Assembly (NCBI RefSeq): GCF_013415125.1
Contig: NZ_JACCDE010000025.1
Location: 21,546-85,545, forward strand
Direction: 5' to 3'
Length of the DNA: 64,000 bases
From: Vreelandella glaciei
GTDB lineage: Bacteria; Pseudomonadota; Gammaproteobacteria; Pseudomonadales; Halomonadaceae
Part shown: piece by piece, positions 32,045-40,512 of the stretch
Layout: each line of letters opens with the position of its first letter
Position numbering within the stretch: position 1 is the stretch's first letter
Position numbers and translations under genes: made by a program
The notes under the pieces: generated by a model
Databases searched by the model: none
Seen by the model: only the letters and a program-made list of their open reading frames with translations
Told to the model about the DNA's origin: nothing

Positions 32045-34581
32045 CGACCATTAATCGTGAAGTGACGCCACCGGGCGATTTACCCGAAAATCCTCAGCGG
32101 TTGCACAACGATCTGCATGAGATCTGGGGAAACCCGCGCGGCTTAAAAGCACTGACCATTGTAAACCACACCACCCTAGGCCTGAGATTCATGGTCACGG
32201 GGATGGTATTTTTCTTGATCGGCGGTCTGTTGGCCATGCTGGTACGCACCCAGCTGGCGCTTTCTGATCAAGATTTCATGACGCCGGATATCTATAACCA
32301 AGTCACCACCATGCACGGCACGGTGATGATGTTCCTGTTCGCTATCCCGATGCTGGAAGGGCTGGCGATTTACATGATTCCCAAGATGATTGGTGCCCGC
32401 GATCTGGTCTGCCCACGGCTAACATCGCTGGGCTACTGGTGCTATCTGTTCGGCGGCATTATTTTAACGTTTAGTTTGGTGTTAGAGATGGCACCGAACA
32501 GTGGCTGGTTCATGTATACCCCGCTCAGTAGTAGCGAGTATTCACCGGGTTTAGGTTCGGACTTTTGGCTACTGGGGATCACCTTTGTTGAAATCTCCGC
32601 GCTCTCTGCAGGTGTAGAACTGGTGGTTTCAATACTGCGTACGCGTACCCAAGGAATGGCGCTGCATAAAATGCCGCTGTTTGCCTGGTACATTCTCGCG
32701 ATGGCTTTAATGATAGTGGTCGGTTTCCCGCCGCTGATTCTGGGCAGTATTTTACTTGAGCTCGAGCGTGCCGCGGGGATGCCTTTTTTTGACGTGGCCG
32801 GGGGCGGAGACCCCATTCTTTGGCAGCATCTCTTCTGGCTGTTCGGTCACCCTGAGGTTTACATCATCTTTTTACCGGCGGCGGGGATAGTGTCTACGCT
32901 GATACCGGTGTTCGCTGGCCGTCCGATTGTGGGCTATGGCTGGGTGGTTTTTGCCATTGTCACCACCGGCTTTATCAGCTTTGGATTATGGGTCCACCAT
33001 ATGTTTACCGTGGGGATTCCCCAGCTGGCTCAAGCCTTCTTTTCAGCCGCCAGTATGCTGGTCGCGGTGCCCACGGCGATTCAGGTATTTGTTTGGCTGG
33101 CGACGTTATGGCTGGGTAAGCCGAAGATGAAGCTGCCGATGCTATGGATATTAGGCTTCTTGATCATTTTTGTGTGCGGCGGCTTAACGGGGGTAATGCT
33201 GGCGCTGGTGCCGTTTAACTGGCAAGTGCACGATACCCACTTCGTGGTGGCGCATATGCACTACGTTTTAGTCGGCGGAATGTTCTTCCCGCTGATCGCC
33301 GGGCTTTACTACTGGCTGCCCCTCTTTTCAGGCCGTATGCCTTCTGAAACGCTGGGTAAATGGGGCTTCTGGCTGACATTCATCGGTTTTAATACCACCT
33401 TCCTGATTATGCACTGGACCGGGCTGCTGGGTATGCCGCGCCGTGTTTACTCTTATGACGCGGGCATGGGTTGGGATATTTTTAATCTAATTTCTTCCGT
33501 AGGTGGCTTCATTATGTCGGCGGGGATTGCCATGGTGCTGCTGGATTTTGCCCTACACTTCCGTTTTGGCAAGCCCGCTAAGCCTAATCCATGGAATGCT
33601 GATGGCCTTGAGTGGGCCAATAGCATGCCGCCAAGCGCCTATAATTTTGTCAGTTTGCCAAAAATCGAGACACGCCACCCGCTTTGGGATGACCCTGATT
33701 TGCCGCGCACTATAGCGGAAGGCCAGCATAGTTTGGCGGTAGCGACTCATGGGCGACGTGAAATGTGGGGAACCGATCCGTTAACCGGCAAAGTGCGCGA
33801 AATTATTCACCTGCCGGGTAACTCGTGGTGGCCGCTTTTCGCTGCGATGGCGTTGGCAGTGGTGTGTATAAGTCTGCTGACTCGCCTTTACCCGTTGGCC
33901 GTTATCGCCGTGGTGGTCGCTGGATTGTTTCTATTGCGCTGGTCATGGGAAAACGGTGCACATCCTAAAGCTGCGCCTGATGCACGGGTGGCACCCGGCG
34001 ATCCTCCGCTGCACTCGCGTACCATGGATGGCCCCGGGCTATGGGCAATGTCGATAACCATGCTCGCTAATGGCTCGTTCTTCCTTTCCTATTTGTTTGG
34101 CTGGTTCTACCTTTGGACGGTCTCGCCTGAATGGCGAATGCCTGAGGTATCACCGCTCTCCCTGGTGGGGCTGCTGTTGGCTGGTGGGGCACTCACGGTA
34201 GGTGCAGGCATCCTCGAAAAAATGATAAGCGGGTTGCGTCAGCAGCGTGATGCTGGGCTGTCACTAGGCATGTTCAGTATTAGCGCGCTTGGGTTTGTAC
34301 AGGTGAGCATCACGCTTTGGGTACTGCTGAGCGCAGACCTTGCGGTTACCGAGAACTCTCATGATGCAATCATTATGGTGGGACTAGCGTATGCACTGTT
34401 TCATGGCGGTTTGGGTGCTGTGCTAACACTGCTTCAGGGCCTGCGGGTGGGTTATGGCTATGTGGGCGCCCATGCACCTTTTGAGCCCGCTGTCGTTGCT
34501 CAATTGTGGCGTTATAACGTGGCGACGTTCTGGATCATCGTGGGCGCGCTTGCCGTGCTGCCCCGTGTCATAGGGAGTTAG
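32041..34581 (+). CDS. ctaD: Cytochrome c oxidase subunit I fused to subunit III
   Basis: An 846-residue fusion. The first 550 residues are subunit I with heme/CuB motifs LFWLFGHPEVYIIFLPAAG, HHMFTVG and HDTHFVVAHMHYVLVGG (heme a, a3 and CuB ligands), about 12 helices. From about residue 600 the sequence becomes a subunit III-type bundle (SITMLANGSFFLSYLFGWFY, VGLAYALFHGGLGAVLTLLQG). Subunit I-III fusion is typical for caa3 oxidases. The start at 32041 follows from the ATGA overlap with coxB. Start codons further upstream overlap coxB for longer and are less likely. Confidence 0.93.
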   Translation: MTTINREVTPPGDLPENPQRLHNDLHEIWGNPRGLKALTIVNHTTLGLRFMVTGMVFFLIGGLLAMLVRTQLALSDQDFMTPDIYNQVTTMHGTVMMFLFAIPMLEGLAIYMIPKMIGARDLVCPRLTSLGYWCYLFGGIILTFSLVLEMAPNSGWFMYTPLSSSEYSPGLGSDFWLLGITFVEISALSAGVELVVSILRTRTQGMALHKMPLFAWYILAMALMIVVGFPPLILGSILLELERAAGMPFFDVAGGGDPILWQHLFWLFGHPEVYIIFLPAAGIVSTLIPVFAGRPIVGYGWVVFAIVTTGFISFGLWVHHMFTVGIPQLAQAFFSAASMLVAVPTAIQVFVWLATLWLGKPKMKLPMLWILGFLIIFVCGGLTGVMLALVPFNWQVHDTHFVVAHMHYVLVGGMFFPLIAGLYYWLPLFSGRMPSETLGKWGFWLTFIGFNTTFLIMHWTGLLGMPRRVYSYDAGMGWDIFNLISSVGGFIMSAGIAMVLLDFALHFRFGKPAKPNPWNADGLEWANSMPPSAYNFVSLPKIETRHPLWDDPDLPRTIAEGQHSLAVATHGRREMWGTDPLTGKVREIIHLPGNSWWPLFAAMALAVVCISLLTRLYPLAVIAVVVAGLFLLRWSWENGAHPKAAPDARVAPGDPPLHSRTMDGPGLWAMSITMLANGSFFLSYLFGWFYLWTVSPEWRMPEVSPLSLVGLLLAGGALTVGAGILEKMISGLRQQRDAGLSLGMFSISALGFVQVSITLWVLLSADLAVTENSHDAIIMVGLAYALFHGGLGAVLTLLQGLRVGYGYVGAHAPFEPAVVAQLWRYNVATFWIIVGALAVLPRVIGS

Positions 34582-34585
34582 GCGG

Positions 34586-34942
34586 ATGACCATCGTGATG
34601 CAGCGCTTACACCTCACTCACCCATTACACTTTGTTATTGGCTTAACGCTTTGGAGTGCTTGGTTTGTAACAGTTTACGGTGGCCATGCTGTGGCCTGTG
34701 AAGTCATGCCCCCTGACCCAGAACAAGGTGTTTTTACCCTCGTTAATGCGTTGCTGCTTATGGTCAGTCTTGCCGCCGTTGCGCTGTTAGCTGCGTTAAC
34801 GGTGGGGTGTTACCGCATGAGCAAACATCATGCCGGTCGGCTGAGCTTTAATGCACGGGTTTCTGCCGGGCTCTATCTCTTTTCTACCTTCGGCGTATTG
34901 TTTGCAGCGATGCCCATCATCGGTATTCCGCCTTGCCTGTGA
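34586..34942 (+). CDS. Small membrane protein of the caa3 cluster
   Basis: A 118-residue protein, not recognised. Three hydrophobic segments are visible (about 15-32, 48-70, 90-112), with VACEVMPPDPEQG between the first two and a terminal GIPPCL. It starts four bases after ctaD and ends five bases before the copper ATPase, so it belongs to the same operon. The Cys residues in both loops might bind metal. A role as oxidase accessory or assembly factor is inferred from position only. Confidence 0.65.
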   Translation: MTIVMQRLHLTHPLHFVIGLTLWSAWFVTVYGGHAVACEVMPPDPEQGVFTLVNALLLMVSLAAVALLAALTVGCYRMSKHHAGRLSFNARVSAGLYLFSTFGVLFAAMPIIGIPPCL

Positions 34943-34947
34943 GTGGT

Positions 34948-37161
34948 ATGACTGACACTAACGCAGACAAGCTCTATACCCTTCACGGCATGTGGTGCAC
35001 CAGTTGCGCGTTGGCCGTGGAAGGCTCCCTCAAACGGAGTGATGGCGTGCACGACGTTAGCGTGCATTATCCCAGCGCCACGCTCTGTATAAGCGGCACG
35101 CCAGCCGCGACTCAGCTCTCAGTGCTTGCCTTAAAGGTTAAGCGACTAGGCTACCGGCTGACGGAACTTGAGCCGGTGGGCGATGCCCATGCACGATTGG
35201 AAGAGGAGAGCCGCTACCTCACACTTAGACTGATGGTGGGTTCGCTATTTGGCATGTGGACCATGCTTGCCTCAATTTTGATCTACGCATCCGCCTTGCC
35301 CAATGAACAGGTCGAGCAGGTAGTGGCATGGGTGTCGGGTGCTTTTTCACTTCCCGTGGTGCTGTTTGCGGGCGTGCCGTTTTACCGAGCGGGATGGCGT
35401 ACATTGCTCGCCAAACGCCCTGGAATGGATGTGCTCGTTAGCCTTGGTGTATTTGGCGCGGTGCTCGTCTCGATCGGGCTTTTATGGCGCGGTTCATCGG
35501 AAGTGTATTTCGATACGGCGGTGATGCTGATTGTGCTATTGCTGGTCGGGCGGTTAGTGGAAACGCTGTGCCGTCACCGTGGGTTAAAAGCGCTGGACGC
35601 ATTGACACTACCGAACGCGAACATAAGCGTTTACCAACATGAACATTGGGTAATGGTTCCTGCCGATGAAGTGGCTGCAGGAATGCGCGTCGAGTTAGCG
35701 CCAGGTGAGCTGGTTGCGCTTGATGGCACCCTGGAGGCGCCTGGCTGGGTCAATACCGCCTCGCTGACCGGCGAAAGCCTGCCGCGCCACTTTCATACAG
35801 GTCAGAAGGTCTACGCAGGCTGCCGCTACCTGGGTGCAACGCCGCTGGTAATGCAGGTGAGTGCCGGGGTAGGCAAGCGGCGACTGGATCGGCTATGTGA
35901 CGAAATGCGCCGCTATCAGGCCAAAAAAGGCGAGCTGCAGAAGCTAGCTGATCGCTTTGCAGCTTGGCTAAGCCCCTTAGCACTTGTACTGGCGCTGCTG
36001 ACGTTGCCTACTGCGCTGTTATTTGGAACGGGCTGGGAAGAGGCCTTTGTGCGGGCGCTTTCCGTACTGGTGGTGGCATGCCCCTGTGCCGTTGGGCTTG
36101 CCGTGCCGTTGGCAAGCCTTGCTGGTAGCGGTCAGGCCATGCAGCAAGGTATTGCGCTACGCGACCCGGCCGCGCTTGAAACTTTGGCGCGCATTCGCTC
36201 GGTAGCCCTGGATAAAACCGGCACCTTAACGACCGGCAATAATTCCGTGCTGCATTGGCAGGCACGGGAGGGCGTTGATAAACACACGGTGCAGCGCAAA
36301 CTAAGCGCCGCCGTCGCTGGAAGCGAACATCCGCTAGCGCACGCGTTAGCGCACTGGTCGAATGATCAACGTGAGCAGAACCCTGAGCAGAATCCTGATC
36401 AGAATATAGAAGTAAATGAATCGCCTGGGGAAGGGCGCCGTGTGCAGCTAAATAGCGGCGAGTGGCTAACGCTAGGTAGCGCTAATTGGCTAACTCGTCA
36501 GCAGATTGCGTTGCCATTTCAAGCTGAAGACCCCGCGCTGGCGTTTGCTTCTCAAGTGATGTTGGCTGATGAAGCGGGCTGGCTGGCCACGTTCTATCTG
36601 GCCGATCAACCGGTGGAGGATGCCGCTCCAAGCGTGAAGCGCCTGCTCGCATCAGGCTATGTGGTGGCGATGATTAGCGGCGACCGGCAGGGGGCTGTTA
36701 GCTGGCTGGGTGAGCAGATAGGGCTTGCCCGAGAAGCTTGCTATGCCCAGCGTTCGCCCGAAGCCAAAGCGCGGTTGTTGCAGGCGCTACTAGCGCCAAC
36801 GCTCTATGTAGGTGATGGCTTGAATGATACGTTGAGCTTGGCCGCGGCTGATGTGGGTATTGCCCCGCTAAGTGCCAGCGAGGCCGCCCGTGAAGGGGCT
36901 TCCGCACAGCTTATGACGCCGGGAGTGGGGGGGGTAGTAAAACTGCTTAGCATTGCTAAATACACCCGGCGCATCATGGTGCAGAATCTGTTCTTTTCGG
37001 CACTGTATAATACGCTGGCCCTAGGGCTGGTAGCTGTGATGGCCATTCCACCTCTGGTTGCGGTACTCGCTATGGCGGCAAGTTCGCTGAGTGTCACGCT
37101 CAATGCCGCACGGTTAGCGTGGGCCGAGCCGGAGGAAAACGATCAGAGGGCTCCGGAATAG
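34948..37161 (+). CDS. Copper-type P1B ATPase, probably for oxidase assembly
   Basis: A 737-residue heavy-metal P-type ATPase. The N-terminal metal-binding domain has MWCTSCA. The membrane metal site is CPCAVGLAVPLA, with YNTLALGLV and MAASSLSVTLNAARL as the later ligand helices, a Cu(I)-type pattern. DKTGTLT is the phosphorylation site, SEHPLAHAL the HP motif, TGES the actuator loop and GDGLND the hinge. ATG at 34948 is preferred; TTG at 34933 is also in frame. Position directly after the oxidase genes suggests a CopA2/CcoI-like export of copper for CuA/CuB loading rather than copper resistance. Confidence 0.85.
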   Translation: MTDTNADKLYTLHGMWCTSCALAVEGSLKRSDGVHDVSVHYPSATLCISGTPAATQLSVLALKVKRLGYRLTELEPVGDAHARLEEESRYLTLRLMVGSLFGMWTMLASILIYASALPNEQVEQVVAWVSGAFSLPVVLFAGVPFYRAGWRTLLAKRPGMDVLVSLGVFGAVLVSIGLLWRGSSEVYFDTAVMLIVLLLVGRLVETLCRHRGLKALDALTLPNANISVYQHEHWVMVPADEVAAGMRVELAPGELVALDGTLEAPGWVNTASLTGESLPRHFHTGQKVYAGCRYLGATPLVMQVSAGVGKRRLDRLCDEMRRYQAKKGELQKLADRFAAWLSPLALVLALLTLPTALLFGTGWEEAFVRALSVLVVACPCAVGLAVPLASLAGSGQAMQQGIALRDPAALETLARIRSVALDKTGTLTTGNNSVLHWQAREGVDKHTVQRKLSAAVAGSEHPLAHALAHWSNDQREQNPEQNPDQNIEVNESPGEGRRVQLNSGEWLTLGSANWLTRQQIALPFQAEDPALAFASQVMLADEAGWLATFYLADQPVEDAAPSVKRLLASGYVVAMISGDRQGAVSWLGEQIGLAREACYAQRSPEAKARLLQALLAPTLYVGDGLNDTLSLAAADVGIAPLSASEAAREGASAQLMTPGVGGVVKLLSIAKYTRRIMVQNLFFSALYNTLALGLVAVMAIPPLVAVLAMAASSLSVTLNAARLAWAEPEENDQRAPE

Positions 37162-37448
37162 CCAAGTGCCTGTTTAAGCCGCTCGGCATTCGTTGCCACC
37201 CAACGTGGGTCAATCGCCCCCCAATCGCGTATTTGGTAGCGGCCAATGTTGTGGCGCTCGCCTTCATCTCTTGTAAATACGCACTCGATATCTAATTCGG
37301 CAAGGGAGGCGATCGTATCCTGAGCGGTACGCCGTGGCATGCCGGTGGCTTCAATTAGTGCAGGCACGCTGGCAGCGCCATGTTCGATAAGATGGGCTAC
37401 GTATAAACGTCGGTAAAAACTCGATTTCGTTTTGCTAAGCGCGGACAT
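37143..37448 (-). CDS. Winged helix-turn-helix protein (HTH_43-like)
   Basis: A 101-residue protein with a winged helix: RRLYVAHLIEHGAASVPALIEATG with MPRRTAQDTIASLAELDIEC, then a wing and GRYQIRDWGAIDPRWV. This is the pattern of the HTH_43 family. No effector domain is present. AAGGAA precedes the ATG. Its last 19 bases overlap the end of the copper ATPase on the other strand. The target genes are unknown. Confidence 0.75.
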   Translation of the reverse strand: MSALSKTKSSFYRRLYVAHLIEHGAASVPALIEATGMPRRTAQDTIASLAELDIECVFTRDEGERHNIGRYQIRDWGAIDPRWVATNAERLKQALGYSGAL

Positions 37449-37489
37449 TAGGCTTCCTTAACAGCAAATTGATTAACGCGCTGCTTAGC

Positions 37490-38575
37490 TTAAAGGAATA
37501 AGTCGCCCTGCGCCCGTGGTGGGCGGAAATCCCGCGTATTCAAGCCCTGCTCGGTGCGATCCTGCATGTTCCACTGGCGGCTGGCGCGAGCAAAGCGCTG
37601 AGCAATTAAATCAGCGAATACCCCTTCTCCACGAAAGCGCTTACCAAACTTGGCATCATAGGCCTTACCGCCTCTGCACTGGCGCATAAGGCTCATCACT
37701 TTGGCGGCGCGTTCTGGGTAGTGAGCTTCCAGCCACGCCTCAAACAGCGGCGCTACTTCGTAAGGTAAGCGCAGCAGCATCCAGGCCGCCGTTCGTGCGC
37801 CTGCTCGGCTGGCGGCTTCCAGTAGCTTTTCAATTTCATGATCAGTCAGCCCTGGGATAACCGGTGAAATCAATGTGCCGACTGGGACTCCCGCCGTATT
37901 GAGTTCACTAATGGCCCGCAAGCGCGCCTGAGGCGAGGCCGCCCGTGGTTCTAGCGTGCGCTTTAAATTGGCGTCCAGGCTGGTCAAGCTAACAAACACA
38001 CGCACCAGCCGATGCTCTGCCATCTCTGCCAATAGTTCTAGATCGCGTAGCACCAGCGTGCTTTTAGTCACTAACGTTACCGGATGGCGACACTCCAACA
38101 GCAACTCCAGCAAGCGGCGTGTAGTTTTATAAGTAGCCTCTAACGGCTGGTAGCAGTCGGTATTGCCAGAAAGATTGATGGGGCGGCAGATGTAGTTGGG
38201 ATGGCAAAGCTCCTCCGTTAACCGTTCCACCAAACCGCTGCGGGCAATGAGTTTAGTTTCAAAATCCAGCCCTGGCGATAGATCCCAGTAAGCATGTGAG
38301 GGGCGTGCGTAGCAGTAAACGCAGCCATGTTCACAGCCACGGTAAGGATTCAGCGAGCGGTCAAATGGCAAATCCGGCGATTTATTCCACGATAGCGCGC
38401 TCTTGCTCACCTCTTCTCGCACTTCGGTGGCGATGGTTGTAGATGTTTCTTCCCGCCACCAACCATCGTCTTCCACCACGCTATGGGTAGGTGAAAAACG
38501 ATTGTGCGGGTCGTACGTTGCTCCGCGGCCTTTGCGCACAGCTGAAACACTCGATGTTTGATCGGGAGTCGTCAT
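37490..38575 (-). CDS. PA0069-family radical SAM protein
   Basis: A 361-residue radical SAM enzyme. The [4Fe-4S] cysteines are in NPYRGCEHGCVYCYARPSH (C-x3-C-x2-C). Other blocks are LSGNTDCYQPLEATYKTTR, VTLVTKSTLVLRDLELL and SPVIPGLTDHEIE. This is the PA0069/Rv2578c family, related to spore photoproduct lyase-like proteins by the C-x3-C motif; its substrate is unknown. The start at 38575 (MTTPDQTSS) is chosen over an upstream in-frame codon because GAGGTGG lies before it. Confidence 0.88.
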   Translation of the reverse strand: MTTPDQTSSVSAVRKGRGATYDPHNRFSPTHSVVEDDGWWREETSTTIATEVREEVSKSALSWNKSPDLPFDRSLNPYRGCEHGCVYCYARPSHAYWDLSPGLDFETKLIARSGLVERLTEELCHPNYICRPINLSGNTDCYQPLEATYKTTRRLLELLLECRHPVTLVTKSTLVLRDLELLAEMAEHRLVRVFVSLTSLDANLKRTLEPRAASPQARLRAISELNTAGVPVGTLISPVIPGLTDHEIEKLLEAASRAGARTAAWMLLRLPYEVAPLFEAWLEAHYPERAAKVMSLMRQCRGGKAYDAKFGKRFRGEGVFADLIAQRFARASRQWNMQDRTEQGLNTRDFRPPRAQGDLFL

Positions 38576-38754
38576 TTGCCACCTCTGACCTGTATAACTA
38601 ACTATATGGCTATTTATACAGTATATGGCGTTTGGGCAAAGGCGCAAGAAAAGGCTTAGCGGCTTAAATAGCAAATTCGGGGATACAAACGCGTCTTTAT
38701 TTCATACGCTTAAAGACCCCGTTGTTGCCAGCATGGAAAGAGGCGATTTGACCT

Positions 38755-39300
38755 ATGGAACTTCAACCACATTTTGCATTAATGGCATCCTACAATCAGT
38801 GGATGAATGCCAAGGTATACGATACGGCTAGCAAGCTGAGTACAACTGAACTTGCAGAGGAGAGAGGCGCTTACTTTGGCTCTATTTTTGGCACTTTAAA
38901 TCATATCGTTGTAGCCGACACGCTTTGGCTTAAGCGGTTTGCAAGCCATCCCTCTTCTACCACAACACTTGCGGTCATGGTGGCGCTGCCAACGCCTGCG
39001 CGGCTTGATCAAGTGATGTTTGATGACTTGGATGGCCTCAAGGCACATCGTCAATGGTTGGATAGCGTGATTATCAATTGGATCGCAGCGCTGACAGATG
39101 AGGATCTAGAGACAATCTTGAGTTACCAAAATATGAAAGGAGTTCCAGCCATCCGCAGTTTCTCCAGCCTGATCTTGCACTTCTTCAATCACCAAACCCA
39201 CCACCGCGGGCAGATAACAACGCTGCTCTCGCAAGCCGGTCTAGATATTGAGGTCACCGACTTGCTGGCGCTGATACCGGATGAGGCCGGTAGCCAATAA
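38755..39300 (+). CDS. DinB family protein
   Basis: A 181-residue four-helix-bundle protein of the DinB/YfiT superfamily. The metal-type histidines are in GTLNHIVVADTLW (about residue 50) and HFFNHQTHHRGQITTLL (about residue 145). Members include thiol transferases and damage-inducible proteins of unknown reaction. GAGGCG lies before the ATG. An 18-base perfect palindrome follows just after the stop. Confidence 0.88.
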   Translation: MELQPHFALMASYNQWMNAKVYDTASKLSTTELAEERGAYFGSIFGTLNHIVVADTLWLKRFASHPSSTTTLAVMVALPTPARLDQVMFDDLDGLKAHRQWLDSVIINWIAALTDEDLETILSYQNMKGVPAIRSFSSLILHFFNHQTHHRGQITTLLSQAGLDIEVTDLLALIPDEAGSQ

Positions 39301-39303
39301 TAT

Positions 39304-39321
39304 TGACCAGCATGCTGGTCA
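39304..39321. other. 18-base perfect palindrome after dinB-like gene
   Basis: TGACCAGCATGCTGGTCA lies three bases after the stop. An AT-rich stretch follows, so it may be a weak terminator or an operator. Confidence 0.4.
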
Positions 39322-39407
39322 TAGTTAATTAATTTGCTCTCTTAACTCCCTGACGGTGAACTGTAAGAACCTCGCGGCATACAACTGTTATCGAAAGGCG
39401 GGCTTTT

Positions 39408-39635
39408 ATGAGACTGGTGAGCGTTACCTGGGCGGGGCTGCGGGGCCTCAACATATTATGTATAGGCACATGGAATGATCGGTTATTTACGCTAAGCGAT
39501 AGTGAGTCCGTTCTGGCTATCTGGTTAGAATCCACCATCGCCGCCACGTTTTTATCGGAGTCGAAACTGGCAGAGATGTGCGAGCATAGAGGCGTTAAAA
39601 AGAGCGAAGCATCAGAGCCTATTAGCTCTGTTTAG
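39408..39635 (+). CDS. Doubtful 75-codon reading frame
   Basis: An ATG preceded by AAAGGCGGG opens a 75-codon frame (RLVSVTWAGLRGLNILCIG, later WLESTIAATFLSESKLAEM). No family is recognised. It occupies the 416-base gap between the DinB-like and Fic genes. A frame of similar length exists on the other strand, so neither is well supported. Confidence 0.25.
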   Translation: MRLVSVTWAGLRGLNILCIGTWNDRLFTLSDSESVLAIWLESTIAATFLSESKLAEMCEHRGVKKSEASEPISSV

Positions 39636-39716
39636 TAACAGATAGCTTCCTCACCGCATATACTCTATCCCGTAGCGATATACTTATCCCATTTGCCGAA
39701 CACGAGTCCCACTCCC

Positions 39717-40430
39717 ATGGAGCCAGCACAAGATAAACTTTGGAACATGAAGCCTAACGCCCCCTTGGCTAGGCAACTGGCGATACGGGATGTGCCTGCT
39801 TTGGTATACGATGCCGTGAATCTTGAGGGGGTCGCTATGACACTGCCCGAGGTGCAGACCATTTTGGATGGGATCACCGTGGGCGGCCATAAAATCAGCG
39901 ATCAGAATATGGCGATTAACCAGGCGAAAGCTTGGGAATATATATTTTATTTAGTCGATAAGGGGCAGTTCCGCTTTGATAAGCAAACCGCTCTAGACAT
40001 CCATGTCATTGCCGGTAAAGAAGAGGCGCTGGAGTGGGGCAAGTTTCGCTCGGGTTATGTAACGGTTGCAGGTTCTGACTATGAGCCGCCTATGCCTGAC
40101 GAGCTTGAAGCTAAATGGCAAGAAGTCCAGCGGCTAGTAGCGAGCGAAGAGGACAGTTACGACCAAGCCATCACTGCGTTTCTGCAGATGGCTAGGGCTC
40201 AATTTTTCTGGGATGTTAACAAGCGTACTGGTCGCTTTATGATGAATGGCATTTTGCTGATGCATGGATTCCCGATTATTAATGTTCCAGCCAAACGACA
40301 GCAAGAGTTCAATACCCTGATGTTGGATTTTTATACATCTAACAATATGGCACCGATGAATACGTTTCTAAGAAGCTGTTTAGACAAGAAAATCATTAAG
40401 AACTTTAAGCTCGACCTGCCAATCGGCTAA
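39717..40430 (+). CDS. Fic-domain protein with Gln in place of the catalytic His
   Basis: A 237-residue Fic protein. The start ATG at 39717 is preferred to a TTG at 39693. The Fic core is recognisable: IHVIAGKEEALEWGKFRSG (residues 95-113), VTVAGSDYEPPMP and the signature AQFFWDVNKRTGR (161-173). The normal signature is HPFx(D/E)GN(G/K)RxxR; here His is Gln162, Pro is Phe and Gly is Val, while Asp, Asn, Lys, Arg and the last Arg remain. An N-terminal NLEGVAM block resembles the inhibitory helix of class II Fic proteins but lacks the Ser/Thr. Ordinary AMP transfer is therefore doubtful. Confidence 0.85.
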   Translation: MEPAQDKLWNMKPNAPLARQLAIRDVPALVYDAVNLEGVAMTLPEVQTILDGITVGGHKISDQNMAINQAKAWEYIFYLVDKGQFRFDKQTALDIHVIAGKEEALEWGKFRSGYVTVAGSDYEPPMPDELEAKWQEVQRLVASEEDSYDQAITAFLQMARAQFFWDVNKRTGRFMMNGILLMHGFPIINVPAKRQQEFNTLMLDFYTSNNMAPMNTFLRSCLDKKIIKNFKLDLPIG

Positions 40431-40453
40431 TAGTAAGGCTCAGCAAAAATTAA

Positions 40454-40483
40454 AACGCCTTGGTTCTTTCAAACCAAGGCGTT
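40454..40483. terminator. Bidirectional terminator between fic and pgi
   Basis: Twelve perfect pairs (AACGCCTTGGTT/AACCAAGGCGTT), with A-rich sequence before and T-rich after. It serves the convergent Fic and pgi genes. Confidence 0.88.
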
Positions 40484-40512
40484 GTTTTCTATCGATTTAT
40501 AAGCCTATTCGT

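Noticed and set aside
39329..39547. 72-codon minus-strand frame opposite 39408-39635
   Set aside because: No ribosome-binding site or family similarity; competes with an equally weak plus-strand frame.
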